From: Mycolicibacterium gadium
GTDB lineage: Bacteria > Actinomycetota > Actinomycetes > Mycobacteriales > Mycobacteriaceae
Direction of reading: 5' to 3'
Length of the DNA: 64,000 nucleotides
Assembly: GCF_010728925.1 (NCBI RefSeq)
Contig: NZ_AP022608.1
Location: forward strand, 5,208,001 to 5,272,000
The notes beneath the pieces are model-generated. The model saw only the letters and a list, made by a program, of their open reading frames with translations. It was not told the origin of the DNA and made no database searches. Position numbers and translations under genes: made by a program. Shown one piece after another: positions 37,668 through 46,651 of the stretch (the stretch's first letter is position 1; each line of letters opens with the position of its first letter).

Positions 37668-38161
37668 CGCAGCGTACCGAGACGTGGGCGCGTCATGTAG
37701 GAGGTTTCGGGTCTTGTGACTGCTCGTTCGGCGACATCCATCGGACGCCATGTGTTGTCGTCGATTGCAGTGACAACGGTAGGCGGGGGTGATGGTCCCG
37801 ACGCGGGCGGTGAGGCGGTCCGGACTTGAAAATCGTCGGGCTCGGGTCTCGGTCAAATCAGGTGAGGATGCGCCAAGCCACGAGAACAAACCCCCACCAA
37901 TCGGTTCGGCTAGCGCTTTTCACGTCGTTGCCCAGGTGGAGGAGCCGAGTCGCAGCATTGACGGCTAATTCATTGGCGTGCTCGGATGTGCGAAACCAAT
38001 GCGCGACGAGTGGGATCGGAACAATGTCTCAGGACACCGATGCACATTGCACTTGGCTGTGGTGGAGGTGAGGTAACCGGTAAATGCGCGCACCAAGTCA
38101 TCCAAGGCGGCCGCTCTGCGACGCGGAGTCGGATTAACGACCGCTAGTCGACCGAAGACTC
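37668..38161. other. Stretch without a supportable gene
   Basis: About 490 nt between the start of the ScoMcrA-like gene and the stop of the next HNH gene on the same strand. It should contain the ScoMcrA-like gene's promoter; nothing else is recognised. Confidence 0.35.
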
Positions 38162-38908
38162 TTACCCTATTCGGTTCTCGCGACTGCCGGGGGGTGACGC
38201 GTGAAGACCTGCGATGTAAGGCTGGGAAGCTATCAAACCAAACTCGATCAATGCACGGGTTTGCCTATCGGCCAGTTCGTAGAGCTTTTCGATCACCACT
38301 CGGAGCTCATCGACAACCGGCGCATACCCAAACTCGTCGATATACGCCTGAATCATCGCGCGGCGGTCGTTGTCAAGACGAGGATGGCTGGCCCATGCGT
38401 TGTCTGCTTTCGCATCGTTACACGGCTTGCAGGCAGGCACGACGTTGCCCCAAGCGTGTAGGCCGACCGACACGCGGTTCATTGGCACTAAGTGTTCTTC
38501 TATGGGCTTCGAGACTGGGGCTCCGCAATACGCGCACTGGCCTGCGAAGCGATTGATGAGACTCTTAGGCATTGATCCAAAGCGGGGGTATCCACGATTC
38601 GCGTCGTACTGACGCCCGGCTTCCTGAAGGAACAACCTCACGATCCTGTTCGGGACATCCGAGTAACTTCTGAGAGGCATCGACAACATGTAGCATGCCC
38701 TGCGATCGAATCCCCCTATAGGGATGATTGAAGCTAGAGAGCGGAAGTGGTACCCAGCATCGTTTTCTGACGGAACGCTGGAGCTACCCGATCTAATTCT
38801 TCGACGGACACGTTCGAGTGCGGCGCTCTTGGCGCTGCGCCCGTCCTTACTGAGGCCCAGCGCGCGTTGTAGCGAACGCGGCGAGGCTTGCGTTAATCTG
38901 TTGGTCAA
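38162..38908 (-). CDS. HNH endonuclease at the end of the Z1-2 operon
   Basis: The 248-residue product begins at TTG 38908, 62 nt inside the preceding gene; a later start at an internal Met (MLSMPLRSYSD) is possible. The nuclease core runs from CAYCGAPVSKPIEEHLVPMN (about 126-145) to WGNVVPACKPCNDAKAD (about 151-167). It has two zinc-binding Cys pairs, the central H (EEHLVP, replacing the usual DHIVP) and the N-containing final motif. The helical N-terminus (about 1-60) is basic and may bind DNA. It is the last gene of the run of overlapping genes from Z1-2, so it is probably the nuclease effector, or one of them, of that module. Confidence 0.8.
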   Translation of the reverse strand: MTNRLTQASPRSLQRALGLSKDGRSAKSAALERVRRRIRSGSSSVPSENDAGYHFRSLASIIPIGGFDRRACYMLSMPLRSYSDVPNRIVRLFLQEAGRQYDANRGYPRFGSMPKSLINRFAGQCAYCGAPVSKPIEEHLVPMNRVSVGLHAWGNVVPACKPCNDAKADNAWASHPRLDNDRRAMIQAYIDEFGYAPVVDELRVVIEKLYELADRQTRALIEFGLIASQPYIAGLHASPPGSRENRIG

Positions 38909-39647
38909 TCACCATTTCGAAATCCTCTATCGCTAATGCGTCGAACGACATAAACGGCATCAGTCGTAATAGACGTCTTGTGAGGTCCCTTACGAAATCC
39001 GACCGGCCAACGGGCAGATCGCCAGCGCTACGGTGAATTGCAGCAGCGATAGCGCGAGCGATATGGTGATTCGCCGCGAGACTCGAGCGCTCAAAAATTT
39101 GAACAAGCTCGTCTTCCCCGAGGTGCGGGGAGGTGTTCGTCGCCCCGCCCAGGTCCGACCCCAGCACATACGCTCGCCACCACGTACGACGAAGCACGTT
39201 GCGGTGGACACCTCGATATCGTTTGGCGCCGGCGTCTGGGAAGCGCCAGGGACCTACCTCTGGCAATAAGACGAGCGTCAAGAAGGACCACACGCCCTCG
39301 GCGGCCGCGTCGGACGGCACGATTCGCATGTTCTCGAGCAGACACGCTCCGAGGATTCGGTCGAACTCTGCTACTCGGGTCCGAGACACCGGCCATGCGA
39401 AGCCAGGATGGACGCCATTTAGTGCAGACCTGACGCGATCGCGCAGTGTAGCTAGCGTCGACTCGGACACCACAGTCCCGATTCGCGCCGGTGCCGCGGA
39501 TGGATGGCTTGTAGCGCTGGCCACTTCGAGTTCGGTGCGACTGAGGTGGGTACGTTCGTCGATTAGCGCCTGGGCGGCGCTCCACGGCAAGCGTGGGTAA
39601 ACGTACGAGCCAATGGGTTCGCTCGGCGCGAAGAATCTAGGGGTCAT
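38847..39647 (-). CDS. Conserved unknown of Z1 operons (possibly DUF6339)
   Basis: The 266-residue, mostly helical protein starts at ATG 39647, overlapping the upstream stop by 4 nt. The recognisable part is RFPDAGAKRYRGVHRNVLRR followed by TWWRAYVLG and a helical C-terminus (FVRDLTRRLLRLMPFMSFDALA), a pattern I associate with the DUF6339 family found next to Z1 and AIPR genes; this naming is tentative. No catalytic motif is visible. Coupling to the GHKL/Z1 genes suggests a structural or regulatory subunit. Confidence 0.75.
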   Translation of the reverse strand: MTPRFFAPSEPIGSYVYPRLPWSAAQALIDERTHLSRTELEVASATSHPSAAPARIGTVVSESTLATLRDRVRSALNGVHPGFAWPVSRTRVAEFDRILGACLLENMRIVPSDAAAEGVWSFLTLVLLPEVGPWRFPDAGAKRYRGVHRNVLRRTWWRAYVLGSDLGGATNTSPHLGEDELVQIFERSSLAANHHIARAIAAAIHRSAGDLPVGRSDFVRDLTRRLLRLMPFMSFDALAIEDFEMVIDQQINASLAAFATTRAGPQ

Positions 39648-40537
39648 CCAAGAATCCTCGATGCGTTCTGTAGCGCGGCTTCGAACGCGCTCGGGAGTGC
39701 CTGACGCATCGTGCGCAGCGACGACGGTGTTTCGTCAGGGAAGTGGGTCCGCACGATGTTTGACAGTGTCCAGCCCAAGGTGTCCTCGTCGAAAGAGCCG
39801 TGGCGCTCAATGAACTCTGAATTGTCGAGGGCGAGATTGATAAGCTGGCGAGTGACATCCCAGCGCATAGCATGTATCGCGATTGATACCTCTCGGGAGT
39901 CGACACCGTCTAGCGCCGCCGCCATAACGGGATGGGTGTGGTTGACCAGTAACCGTATAGCTGCGGCCGCAATTGCATCTAAATCGTCAGTATCCGCTTC
40001 GAGCCTCCAAGCGGTAGCGGGGCTGTTGTACGGATACTTGGACAGATCCGCACTCTCGGTGGGAAACTGCGTCGCGTCGCCTTCCAACGCAACGGAGTAC
40101 ACACTCCTCCAGAGGATCGCGCCGCGCTCCGAAGCGCCGATAGCATCGGTGGGGTCGGGTTCGATGAGAGTGAGACTGGTGCTTAAATCCAGCCGCCCCC
40201 CGAGCTCATAGCCTGCCAGCTCAATATCAACGGTGAAGGTTGAGCTGTCGACCGCCGGGATTGTGGTCTGCCATACGGGTCCACGTAAACGCGTAGAGCT
40301 CGATGCCGCGGTAACAACGAGTGCGAAGCGCGCCGAGTCGCCCTGGTGAGTACTATTCCGTGTGGCGTGGGTGTTGATTTCGACCTCAGCCACAAGGTGC
40401 AGTGAGCTCATGTAATCCCAGTCGCTGAGAAATTCTCCCAGTATCTGTGAAACACCTTCGCGTACGACCATCCAACCGTTGGCGAACCACACGCAGCGAT
40501 CATCCGCCGTTGCAAAAGGAGTCACGGACGCTCTCAT
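39644..40537 (-). CDS. Unknown subunit of the Z1-2 operon, 297 residues
   Basis: The start ATG 40537 and the stop at 39644 both form 4-nt overlaps with neighbours, so the gene is firmly embedded in the operon. Residues about 1-150 are beta-rich (VWFANGWMVVREGVSQILGE; LHLVAEVEINTHA). About 165-297 are helical with a conserved-looking TLGWTLSNIVRTHFPDETP. I recognise no family, fold or active site. By position between a GHKL ATPase and the putative DUF6339 protein it is likely a scaffold or DNA-recognition subunit. Confidence 0.75.
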   Translation of the reverse strand: MRASVTPFATADDRCVWFANGWMVVREGVSQILGEFLSDWDYMSSLHLVAEVEINTHATRNSTHQGDSARFALVVTAASSSTRLRGPVWQTTIPAVDSSTFTVDIELAGYELGGRLDLSTSLTLIEPDPTDAIGASERGAILWRSVYSVALEGDATQFPTESADLSKYPYNSPATAWRLEADTDDLDAIAAAAIRLLVNHTHPVMAAALDGVDSREVSIAIHAMRWDVTRQLINLALDNSEFIERHGSFDEDTLGWTLSNIVRTHFPDETPSSLRTMRQALPSAFEAALQNASRILG

Positions 40538-42468
40538 AGCGATGCCTCTGCTGACGCAGTCCGCGATTCTGGGTCCGCCTCGACAGTGAAGGCCACCGCG
40601 GTTTCATTCGGTGCTGTCGAGAGAACTCGCCACTCCGTCTCTTCAGTTGAATCGATGACGAGGGTAATCGCGCGTTCCCCAGCCGCACTGGTGAGCGGAC
40701 AACCATCAGCATCGTGAATCGTAACGGTCAACGGCCCTTCAACCTCGAGAATGCTGGGTACCGGTGCGCCGACAGGGCGATTCTTGCCTTCGTTGACGCC
40801 TCGGTCGCCTACCGCAACGTCCACCGTGATATCGACAATCGTGACCGAGCTCTTCGCGCTCGGGGTTACCTTGAATCGGATCTCGGATGCGCGGACATCG
40901 TTGTGCAACAGGGGTTTAGCGCTCTCGATGTGCACCCTCGGACGGTCTCGTCTACCTGCAGGCGATCCGCTAGATCCACCACCGCTTCCACTGCTGCCGC
41001 CTTGACCGGATATGCCGGAGAACAGCGGAGCGAGTGCGTTCGCTACGCGGACGACGGATTTCCCACTGCTGCTGGTCTCAGTGGCAGGAGGACGATACAC
41101 CTGATTGACATGTGAACTGATTTGCCGCAGTGCGATATTTACGATTCGGCGCTGCGTCCTATCTTCGACAGTTTCTGGCTCCCACGAGTCGTGCGTCGGC
41201 GGCTCGGCCCTGGAAAATGCTTCGTTGTGTTCGAGCGCCGCCATAAACACGCCGCCCCATTGGAGATCGCCGTCAGGCAACGAGGGACCAGGCATGTACG
41301 AAACTACTAGTTCGGGCTTGCGCAGGAGCACCACGTGATGAGACTGACCTGTGAATGGGCTTGCCTGAACGGGAATCGCATCTCCTGCATCGTCGTCAGT
41401 GTGCGACGCAGATTGTTGTCGAGTCCTATAAGCGAACTTGCTGAGTGCCAGCTTCCCGAGCGTGGTTTTCGGTCGCTGTGCGGCAATCGTCACGATTTCG
41501 ACGCCGTCTGGCGTGACTCCCTCCGGTGCATCCTCTCGCAGCAACTGGAGTGACCTGATGAAACCTGGGAGTGGCTGAAGTCTGCCTGGGTCGGGTACCG
41601 GAATATCCCTGCCATTCCAGCTCACCGAGAAGGTCATTGGTCTTCTCCGTTTTACGGGAACCATTTTCGGCCAGAGATGCCAGGTGATGCTCTCTGCGAT
41701 GAATTGCATTGCTTGCTCTGGATCAGCCGAGCGCAAAACCGGATCGAGTATCATCACTGCAGTTCCAGTCTCGTCGCTCGAGAACGGTTCGAAACCGACT
41801 GCGGTGGCAAGCTTATCGGCCTGGGTCCCAGTGACCGGCTCAATGGCGCCCCTCGATTCGCGGCCCCACCAGTGCCGCCCAGTGTACCGTTTGCCGCCGG
41901 CGCTGAAAGGGGCACCTAGCGCAGACCCAATAAGCCGAGATTCGGCCGTCGCAAGCTCGTCCTGCGTGCGGCTGTAGACGAGCAATGTGTTGAACGAACT
42001 GACGTTGTAGGCGATTGATCTCCCGAAGCCATAAGTGCCGCCGTCGATCCTGACGCGATCCGCGACTCCGATGTCAAGCAAGAACCTAACCCAGCGATTC
42101 GCGCACCCCTCCTTGGCATTGTCGGCTCGAACTGGGCCTCCAAGTCCGACCGTATTGGTGTCGCGGATTACGAGAACACGTAAATCTTTCTTAGCCAGAG
42201 GTTTCGCAAGCTTTAAACCTCGGGATGGCCTCTCAACGAAAACCTTCTCGGAGAGCGCAGCGCGTTGGTCGGAGTTGAGCTCCATTCCCCGAATCGAAAA
42301 GTTCACCGTCTTCCGTGAGAGCCTTGCATCCCAGGAGTTTTGAGCGGTCTCACGTACTAGAATCGCAAGCGGATGAAGCCGGGGACGACCGAGTACGCCA
42401 CGAAGCCCTTGGGCGGAGAACGACCCCCAAGCCGGTACCGGTTCCGGAAACCACGCCAATGATTTCAT
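40534..42468 (-). CDS. GHKL (Hsp90/MutL-fold) ATPase, third copy, divergent
   Basis: The 644-residue protein has all three Bergerat-fold motifs: N-box LVRETAQNSWDAR (about 37-49; the metal-binding Asn is present), G1 IRDTNTVGLGGP (about 100-111, a D.N..GLGG variant), and G2 GTYGFGRSIAYN (about 142-153). A beta-rich C-terminal half (about 480-640) follows a Gly/Ser-rich linker (GQGGSSGSGGGSSGSPAGRR). It is clearly distinct from the MORC-like ATPases at 51-54 kb. It starts with ATGA overlap on the DUF4420 gene and ends with ATGA overlap on the 297-residue gene. ATP-driven dimer closure around DNA is the usual role of such proteins. Confidence 0.85.
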   Translation of the reverse strand: MKSLAWFPEPVPAWGSFSAQGLRGVLGRPRLHPLAILVRETAQNSWDARLSRKTVNFSIRGMELNSDQRAALSEKVFVERPSRGLKLAKPLAKKDLRVLVIRDTNTVGLGGPVRADNAKEGCANRWVRFLLDIGVADRVRIDGGTYGFGRSIAYNVSSFNTLLVYSRTQDELATAESRLIGSALGAPFSAGGKRYTGRHWWGRESRGAIEPVTGTQADKLATAVGFEPFSSDETGTAVMILDPVLRSADPEQAMQFIAESITWHLWPKMVPVKRRRPMTFSVSWNGRDIPVPDPGRLQPLPGFIRSLQLLREDAPEGVTPDGVEIVTIAAQRPKTTLGKLALSKFAYRTRQQSASHTDDDAGDAIPVQASPFTGQSHHVVLLRKPELVVSYMPGPSLPDGDLQWGGVFMAALEHNEAFSRAEPPTHDSWEPETVEDRTQRRIVNIALRQISSHVNQVYRPPATETSSSGKSVVRVANALAPLFSGISGQGGSSGSGGGSSGSPAGRRDRPRVHIESAKPLLHNDVRASEIRFKVTPSAKSSVTIVDITVDVAVGDRGVNEGKNRPVGAPVPSILEVEGPLTVTIHDADGCPLTSAAGERAITLVIDSTEETEWRVLSTAPNETAVAFTVEADPESRTASAEASL

Positions 42469-43466
42469 GAGACTCCTGCGACTGTTTGCACTGCGGCATC
42501 CGCCTCCGTTGTCGACAGAGGCGTGGGTGTCGCGCCGGCGAGATCTACGGTGTAACGGAGCAGCGTCACCCCCGCTGGAGCATCGCCAGCGACGAGCGAG
42601 GCCCGCACGATTCGAGGGAAGGTACCGTCTACCGCGTATACGTATCTATCGACGACGGCGTAGCGCAATTCTGCATAGTTAGCTTCATCGGCTTGGTCGT
42701 ATCCAACGTGCCCAAGCCGTTTCACGAATTCTAGGCGGCTTACTCCCAAGTCGAGAATCGACCTAACGAGGTCGGGTACTGAAAAGCCATGCTCTACATC
42801 TCGCTCCAGGCGAAACACCACTAGGTGCAATCTGCCGTCTGTCGGAGGTTCGAGTTGACGTAGGCCGTGAATCTCGACCGATAGTCCCTCTCGACTCAAG
42901 GTCCCTTTGACCTCGAGTGCTTCCGGCCCGCGGCGAATATCGTGCAATGCGCCCTGAGGCCCTGTCCAGACCGTCACATCGCGATGCGGATCGCTTGACA
43001 GAACTGCCAGTAGAGTGAGGAGTTCCGCCGCCAGACCGACGAGCTTGGATTCCGTAAGTATTTCACTCTTTTCACCGGACAGAAGGTCGCGCCATTCATC
43101 CAAGGTGGCGAGTATTACCGCACTAGGGCGACTGACACCTTCGGAGGCTTGAATCATCTCAGCGGCGAGCGTAGTGAATACTCCGTTGAGTCTATCGGCA
43201 CTGCACGAGACCGCGACGTATACGGCCTCGTCACCGTCGAACCGAAGAGTCCGTTTAGTCACTTGGACCTTGGTCGTTGTGTCCGATGCGAACGCATCGT
43301 CCGATTCTGTCGGGAAAAGCACTGCCCGCGAACCATCTTCATTGACCGCGATAAGGATCTCGCCGCAGGCAGTTGAAAAGTCGGTTCCGTGTGCACGGCC
43401 CCTGCCCGGCAAGGACGGCTGCGCCTCGGCGACTTGCCAGAGTGGGTCTAGATCCAAGCCCCTCAT
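42465..43466 (-). CDS. PD-(D/E)XK-motif protein, DUF4420
   Basis: The 333-residue product matches DUF4420 (PF14390), the PD-(D/E)XK protein that typically follows Z1 ATPases. The nuclease core is GLAAELLTLLAVL (about 145-157, with the helix Glu), then the acidic residue in GALHDIRRG and ALEVKGT (about 182-188) with the E-x-K pair. All three catalytic positions appear present, so it may cleave DNA, although family members are often annotated only as motif proteins. It overlaps Z1-2 and GHKL3 by 4 nt on each side. Confidence 0.85.
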   Translation of the reverse strand: MRGLDLDPLWQVAEAQPSLPGRGRAHGTDFSTACGEILIAVNEDGSRAVLFPTESDDAFASDTTTKVQVTKRTLRFDGDEAVYVAVSCSADRLNGVFTTLAAEMIQASEGVSRPSAVILATLDEWRDLLSGEKSEILTESKLVGLAAELLTLLAVLSSDPHRDVTVWTGPQGALHDIRRGPEALEVKGTLSREGLSVEIHGLRQLEPPTDGRLHLVVFRLERDVEHGFSVPDLVRSILDLGVSRLEFVKRLGHVGYDQADEANYAELRYAVVDRYVYAVDGTFPRIVRASLVAGDAPAGVTLLRYTVDLAGATPTPLSTTEADAAVQTVAGVS

Positions 43467-46174
43467 GACTTGATCACGGTGTCGTCGAAGTTGCCCTCCC
43501 CGTCGTCCGTTTCGGACCCCGGTTCGTCGTCCTCGTCCTCCTCTTCGTCACCCTCTGCTGAAAGATCTGGCGAATGTTCTGGAAGTTTGACCACCTCGTA
43601 GCCGTCGTCGACGTCGTCGGACGTAATTCCCCACGGGAAAGCGACCGATACCCCGATCACGTCTTCATCGACGTCGAGCTGGACTTTTTCGTCGTCGGTG
43701 CGTGATGTTGTCTTGGCTGGCGAATTTCTCGCGATTGGATATATCAATAGGACTGCTCGACCTGAATTATTTCGCATTTGCCTTAGTTCAGACAGAGACT
43801 TCGAGGCGGCTCCGCCGACGACGTCGAGGTCGGCAACCCAGTCGACTTGGTTCGTCAGAACTCCGATATTCACGGTCGTGCTGTCTGATGCGTCACTGAG
43901 CTTGGATCGGCCGATGAGGTTGATCTTTCGTTTCAGTCCCAGCTCGATACTGCAATCCGTATTGTCTAGCAACGGCTCATGGCGACTGATAACGGCGATG
44001 TTCCAAACGCCGAGTTGACCGTGCTTGTTCTGTCCTGCAACATAATTGAGTAGTGACTCCGTGTTGAGCTCGGTACTTCCTTCATGGAACTGGTACCCGC
44101 TCTCTTTATCGAAGAATTCGAGAACGGCACTGGCAGGTACGTCGCGAATGACCACGCGGTTGCCATGATCCGCCATTTCGCGACGTTCGTCGACGCACGC
44201 CTTCAGAAGTGTTCGAGTGGCTTTCAGGTTTCGCTGCAGCCAAGCGGTATCCGGGCTGAAGAGGATGGTCTGCGGACGTTGGCCCGAGTAAGAGATCTTG
44301 AGTGATTTGGTGTAGTAACGCTTGTTCAGCGCAGTTATTGCTAGTCCCTTGGTCTTCCGCACCCTGACAGGAACTTGGATGGGCAAGAGGCCCAGTTCCT
44401 CGTAACGTGTGATTTCTGAGCGTATCTGGTCCTCGACAGTTGCTAGTGTACGAAACTGTCTTTTCAGTTCCGCCGTGACCCACATCCGCGGCAAATCTTC
44501 GTAGCCCCGACGATAGCCGAACCAGCGACCCATCTGGAGGAGAGTGTCGTAGGTAGCCCCTCTTCTAACAAAAAAGCTCGAAACGAGTCCCTCGAGGGTC
44601 AAGCCGCGGGATAGCGTATTGCCGCCAATAACGATCAGCGGCAGCGGCTTCTCGTCGTCGTAAACTAGGCGTCGGAAACTGTAAGAGTTGTCGACGACCA
44701 GTCCGCACTCCTCAGAATCGCGGTCGTCTAGATTACCAAGGAGTGCAATGGTATCGGCCATGCCATCGATTACGGGATTGGGCGGAATGGGCGTATGACC
44801 CCAAGCGGCGCCATCAACCTTCTTGCTCTCGCTCTCCCACTGCTCTCTCAGTTCCGTGAGCACCGTCTTGTCGACTGACTGAAGCGAATGCTTGAGTGAC
44901 TTCAACTCGTCGGCAACCGGTTGCCACATGGCGTTGTGAGCCAGGACGCGGTCACTTGTGTGGATCAGCATGGTGGTGTGCTTCGGCTCGCCCGCACGGA
45001 TTCGGCGTGCCGTTGCGGCAAGAAGGAACCACCTTAAGGCGAGCCGAAGCGAGGCCGTCACCGCCGGCTGAAATGTAGTTGATGCGCCCTTCTTCCGGGG
45101 AGGCACCAACTCGGCTAGCTCGCTGTGGTCGACGAGCCGGATCATGTCCAAGGTGGCTACCTCGGGCTCGTCCGCTGTACGTGGTTCACGCCCAAACAGT
45201 GACTCGGGTCCGAAATAATCAGGCGACATCGGCAGGTCACATATGAAGTGCCGAGGGTAGAGATCTTCAGGAAATGTGGGGTCGATGAAGAAGTTCGCGA
45301 ACGGTGTGGCGGTATAGCCGACATAGGCGACCTTCGGGAAGCTGAGCAGCTTGATGATGCACTCGTTGATAACCGCACGCTTCTGCTCAGCTTTGCGAGT
45401 ATTTGGGCTCGCTTGATCAGCCTCGTCGTCGATGACCAATATCGGGCACTTGTTGAGGACGTGCGCTTCATGTGCGCGATTCAGCCAGCCAATGAGGTTG
45501 TTGAGGCGGAGGCTATGTTTCTTCACGACGGCGAGCAGTCGGAGATCTTTTTGCGCCAGCAGTGGTGTTGCCTTCACTGGGTCGCCGAAATCTCCGGTCT
45601 CCGAGGTCAGGGGAAGCCAGCGGTGCTCGTTGAGGTTGACCAATTGCTCCTCGAGGCGGAGCTGCGTCTGGCGACGCAGGTTGTTGTGTAGTCCGGATAG
45701 CACTATAAATAAGCGGTATCCGGCGTCTGCTGCCTTTGATATGACGGCGGTGAAGTTGGAGGTCTTGCCGGACTGCACATAGCCGACTACAAGACCTCGT
45801 GTGTTGATCGGCACCGCGTAGGGTGGTTGGACGTAGGAGACGACTTTCGACGACCCTTGGTCCAACGCCGTCAACGGCGCACCATTCCACCCCTCCTTCG
45901 CATTGAGATGGGCGTAGAGCTCCGGCCAGAAAATGTCGTCTTCTGATGGCTTATACCAAGGTTCGGGGATCGCGGTGCCGTCGGCGAGTACGCGTGGCTC
46001 CCAGAACTCCCTATATCCGCGCGCCAACCGGTGGTGTTCGGCGATCGCCGCGGTCACGACTCTTGCGTTCATCCCAATCTTATGGAGGAGGAAGTCGCGG
46101 GCGCTTTCGAGGTTGTGTCCCTCCTTCAACAGATTCGAAAAATTGTTGAGTGCATAGCGAATCGCGTCGTCCAT
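43463..46174 (-). CDS. Z1-domain superfamily II ATPase, copy 2
   Basis: This 903-residue protein heads the second Z1 operon, with AGGAGGG upstream of ATG 46174. Walker A is VQSGKTSNF at about 131-140, Walker B is ILVIDDEADQAS at about 243-254, an arginine-finger region lies in SRGLTLEGL, and QMGRWFGYR is the conserved Z1 motif. The last 60 residues are acidic and low-complexity (EEDEDDEPGSETDDGEGN), unlike copy 1. Z1 proteins are thought to be the motor of MORC-type restriction systems. Recognisable but diverged similarity to copy 1 indicates old paralogues, not a recent duplication. Confidence 0.9.
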   Translation of the reverse strand: MDDAIRYALNNFSNLLKEGHNLESARDFLLHKIGMNARVVTAAIAEHHRLARGYREFWEPRVLADGTAIPEPWYKPSEDDIFWPELYAHLNAKEGWNGAPLTALDQGSSKVVSYVQPPYAVPINTRGLVVGYVQSGKTSNFTAVISKAADAGYRLFIVLSGLHNNLRRQTQLRLEEQLVNLNEHRWLPLTSETGDFGDPVKATPLLAQKDLRLLAVVKKHSLRLNNLIGWLNRAHEAHVLNKCPILVIDDEADQASPNTRKAEQKRAVINECIIKLLSFPKVAYVGYTATPFANFFIDPTFPEDLYPRHFICDLPMSPDYFGPESLFGREPRTADEPEVATLDMIRLVDHSELAELVPPRKKGASTTFQPAVTASLRLALRWFLLAATARRIRAGEPKHTTMLIHTSDRVLAHNAMWQPVADELKSLKHSLQSVDKTVLTELREQWESESKKVDGAAWGHTPIPPNPVIDGMADTIALLGNLDDRDSEECGLVVDNSYSFRRLVYDDEKPLPLIVIGGNTLSRGLTLEGLVSSFFVRRGATYDTLLQMGRWFGYRRGYEDLPRMWVTAELKRQFRTLATVEDQIRSEITRYEELGLLPIQVPVRVRKTKGLAITALNKRYYTKSLKISYSGQRPQTILFSPDTAWLQRNLKATRTLLKACVDERREMADHGNRVVIRDVPASAVLEFFDKESGYQFHEGSTELNTESLLNYVAGQNKHGQLGVWNIAVISRHEPLLDNTDCSIELGLKRKINLIGRSKLSDASDSTTVNIGVLTNQVDWVADLDVVGGAASKSLSELRQMRNNSGRAVLLIYPIARNSPAKTTSRTDDEKVQLDVDEDVIGVSVAFPWGITSDDVDDGYEVVKLPEHSPDLSAEGDEEEDEDDEPGSETDDGEGNFDDTVIKS

Positions 46175-46257
46175 ACTCGTTCAGCCCTCCTGGAAATTGC
46201 CTTCATTCGCCACAACGGACGTGTCGCCGAGCAGCAGTGCTACGCCATGTCATTGCA

Positions 46258-46651
46258 TTAGGGCGCCCCCCGGAAGCCGAGATCTTCAGCCTGGTCGAGG
46301 ATCCGGACCCCGTGGTTGGCCTGCTTTCGCGATGGCGGCTTTCCTTGGGAAGCGTTGCGACCAAGACTAAATGCGAGACTGCGCTCCCAGCTTTGGAGGT
46401 TGTCGGTCTGCTTGGCCCACTTGGAGAGTGCGAACCAGGTCTCGGCAGGAGTATCCTCCACGCGCCTTTTGGCGGCTTCCTCGTCTTCAGTCAGAACCTC
46501 GCCGATGCTGTCAATCGCTTTCGGGCGCGGCCCGGAACCTGCTATGAGCTCACGATCCAACGCTGCGTTGAGCGCCCACTCGACATCGAGGACTGCCTTC
46601 CAACAGTCCTCTTTCTTGGCGAATTCACTGATGTTTCTCGTGCCGGCCGCC
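46258..46651 (-). pseudogene. Out-of-frame C-terminus of AIPR
   Basis: Directly after the AIPR stop, the +1 frame is open from about 46700 to the stop at 46258. It encodes NISEFAKKEDCWKAVL and, later, TWFALSKWAKQTDNLQSWER followed by KQANHGVRILDQA. This is the kind of C-terminal extension found on AIPR proteins of Z1 operons (N.SEW.KK..CW; WFALS.WAK.T..L..WQRSL..SLGR). No ATG/GTG start precedes this conserved part, so it is not an independent gene. The most likely explanation is a 1-nt indel just upstream of 46652. Confidence 0.6.

Noticed and set aside
37668..37889. N-terminal extension of the ScoMcrA-like protein
   Set aside because: The first 74 residues of the longest frame are R/S/T-rich and not protein-like; MVAKEDVTRGDVL is the better start.
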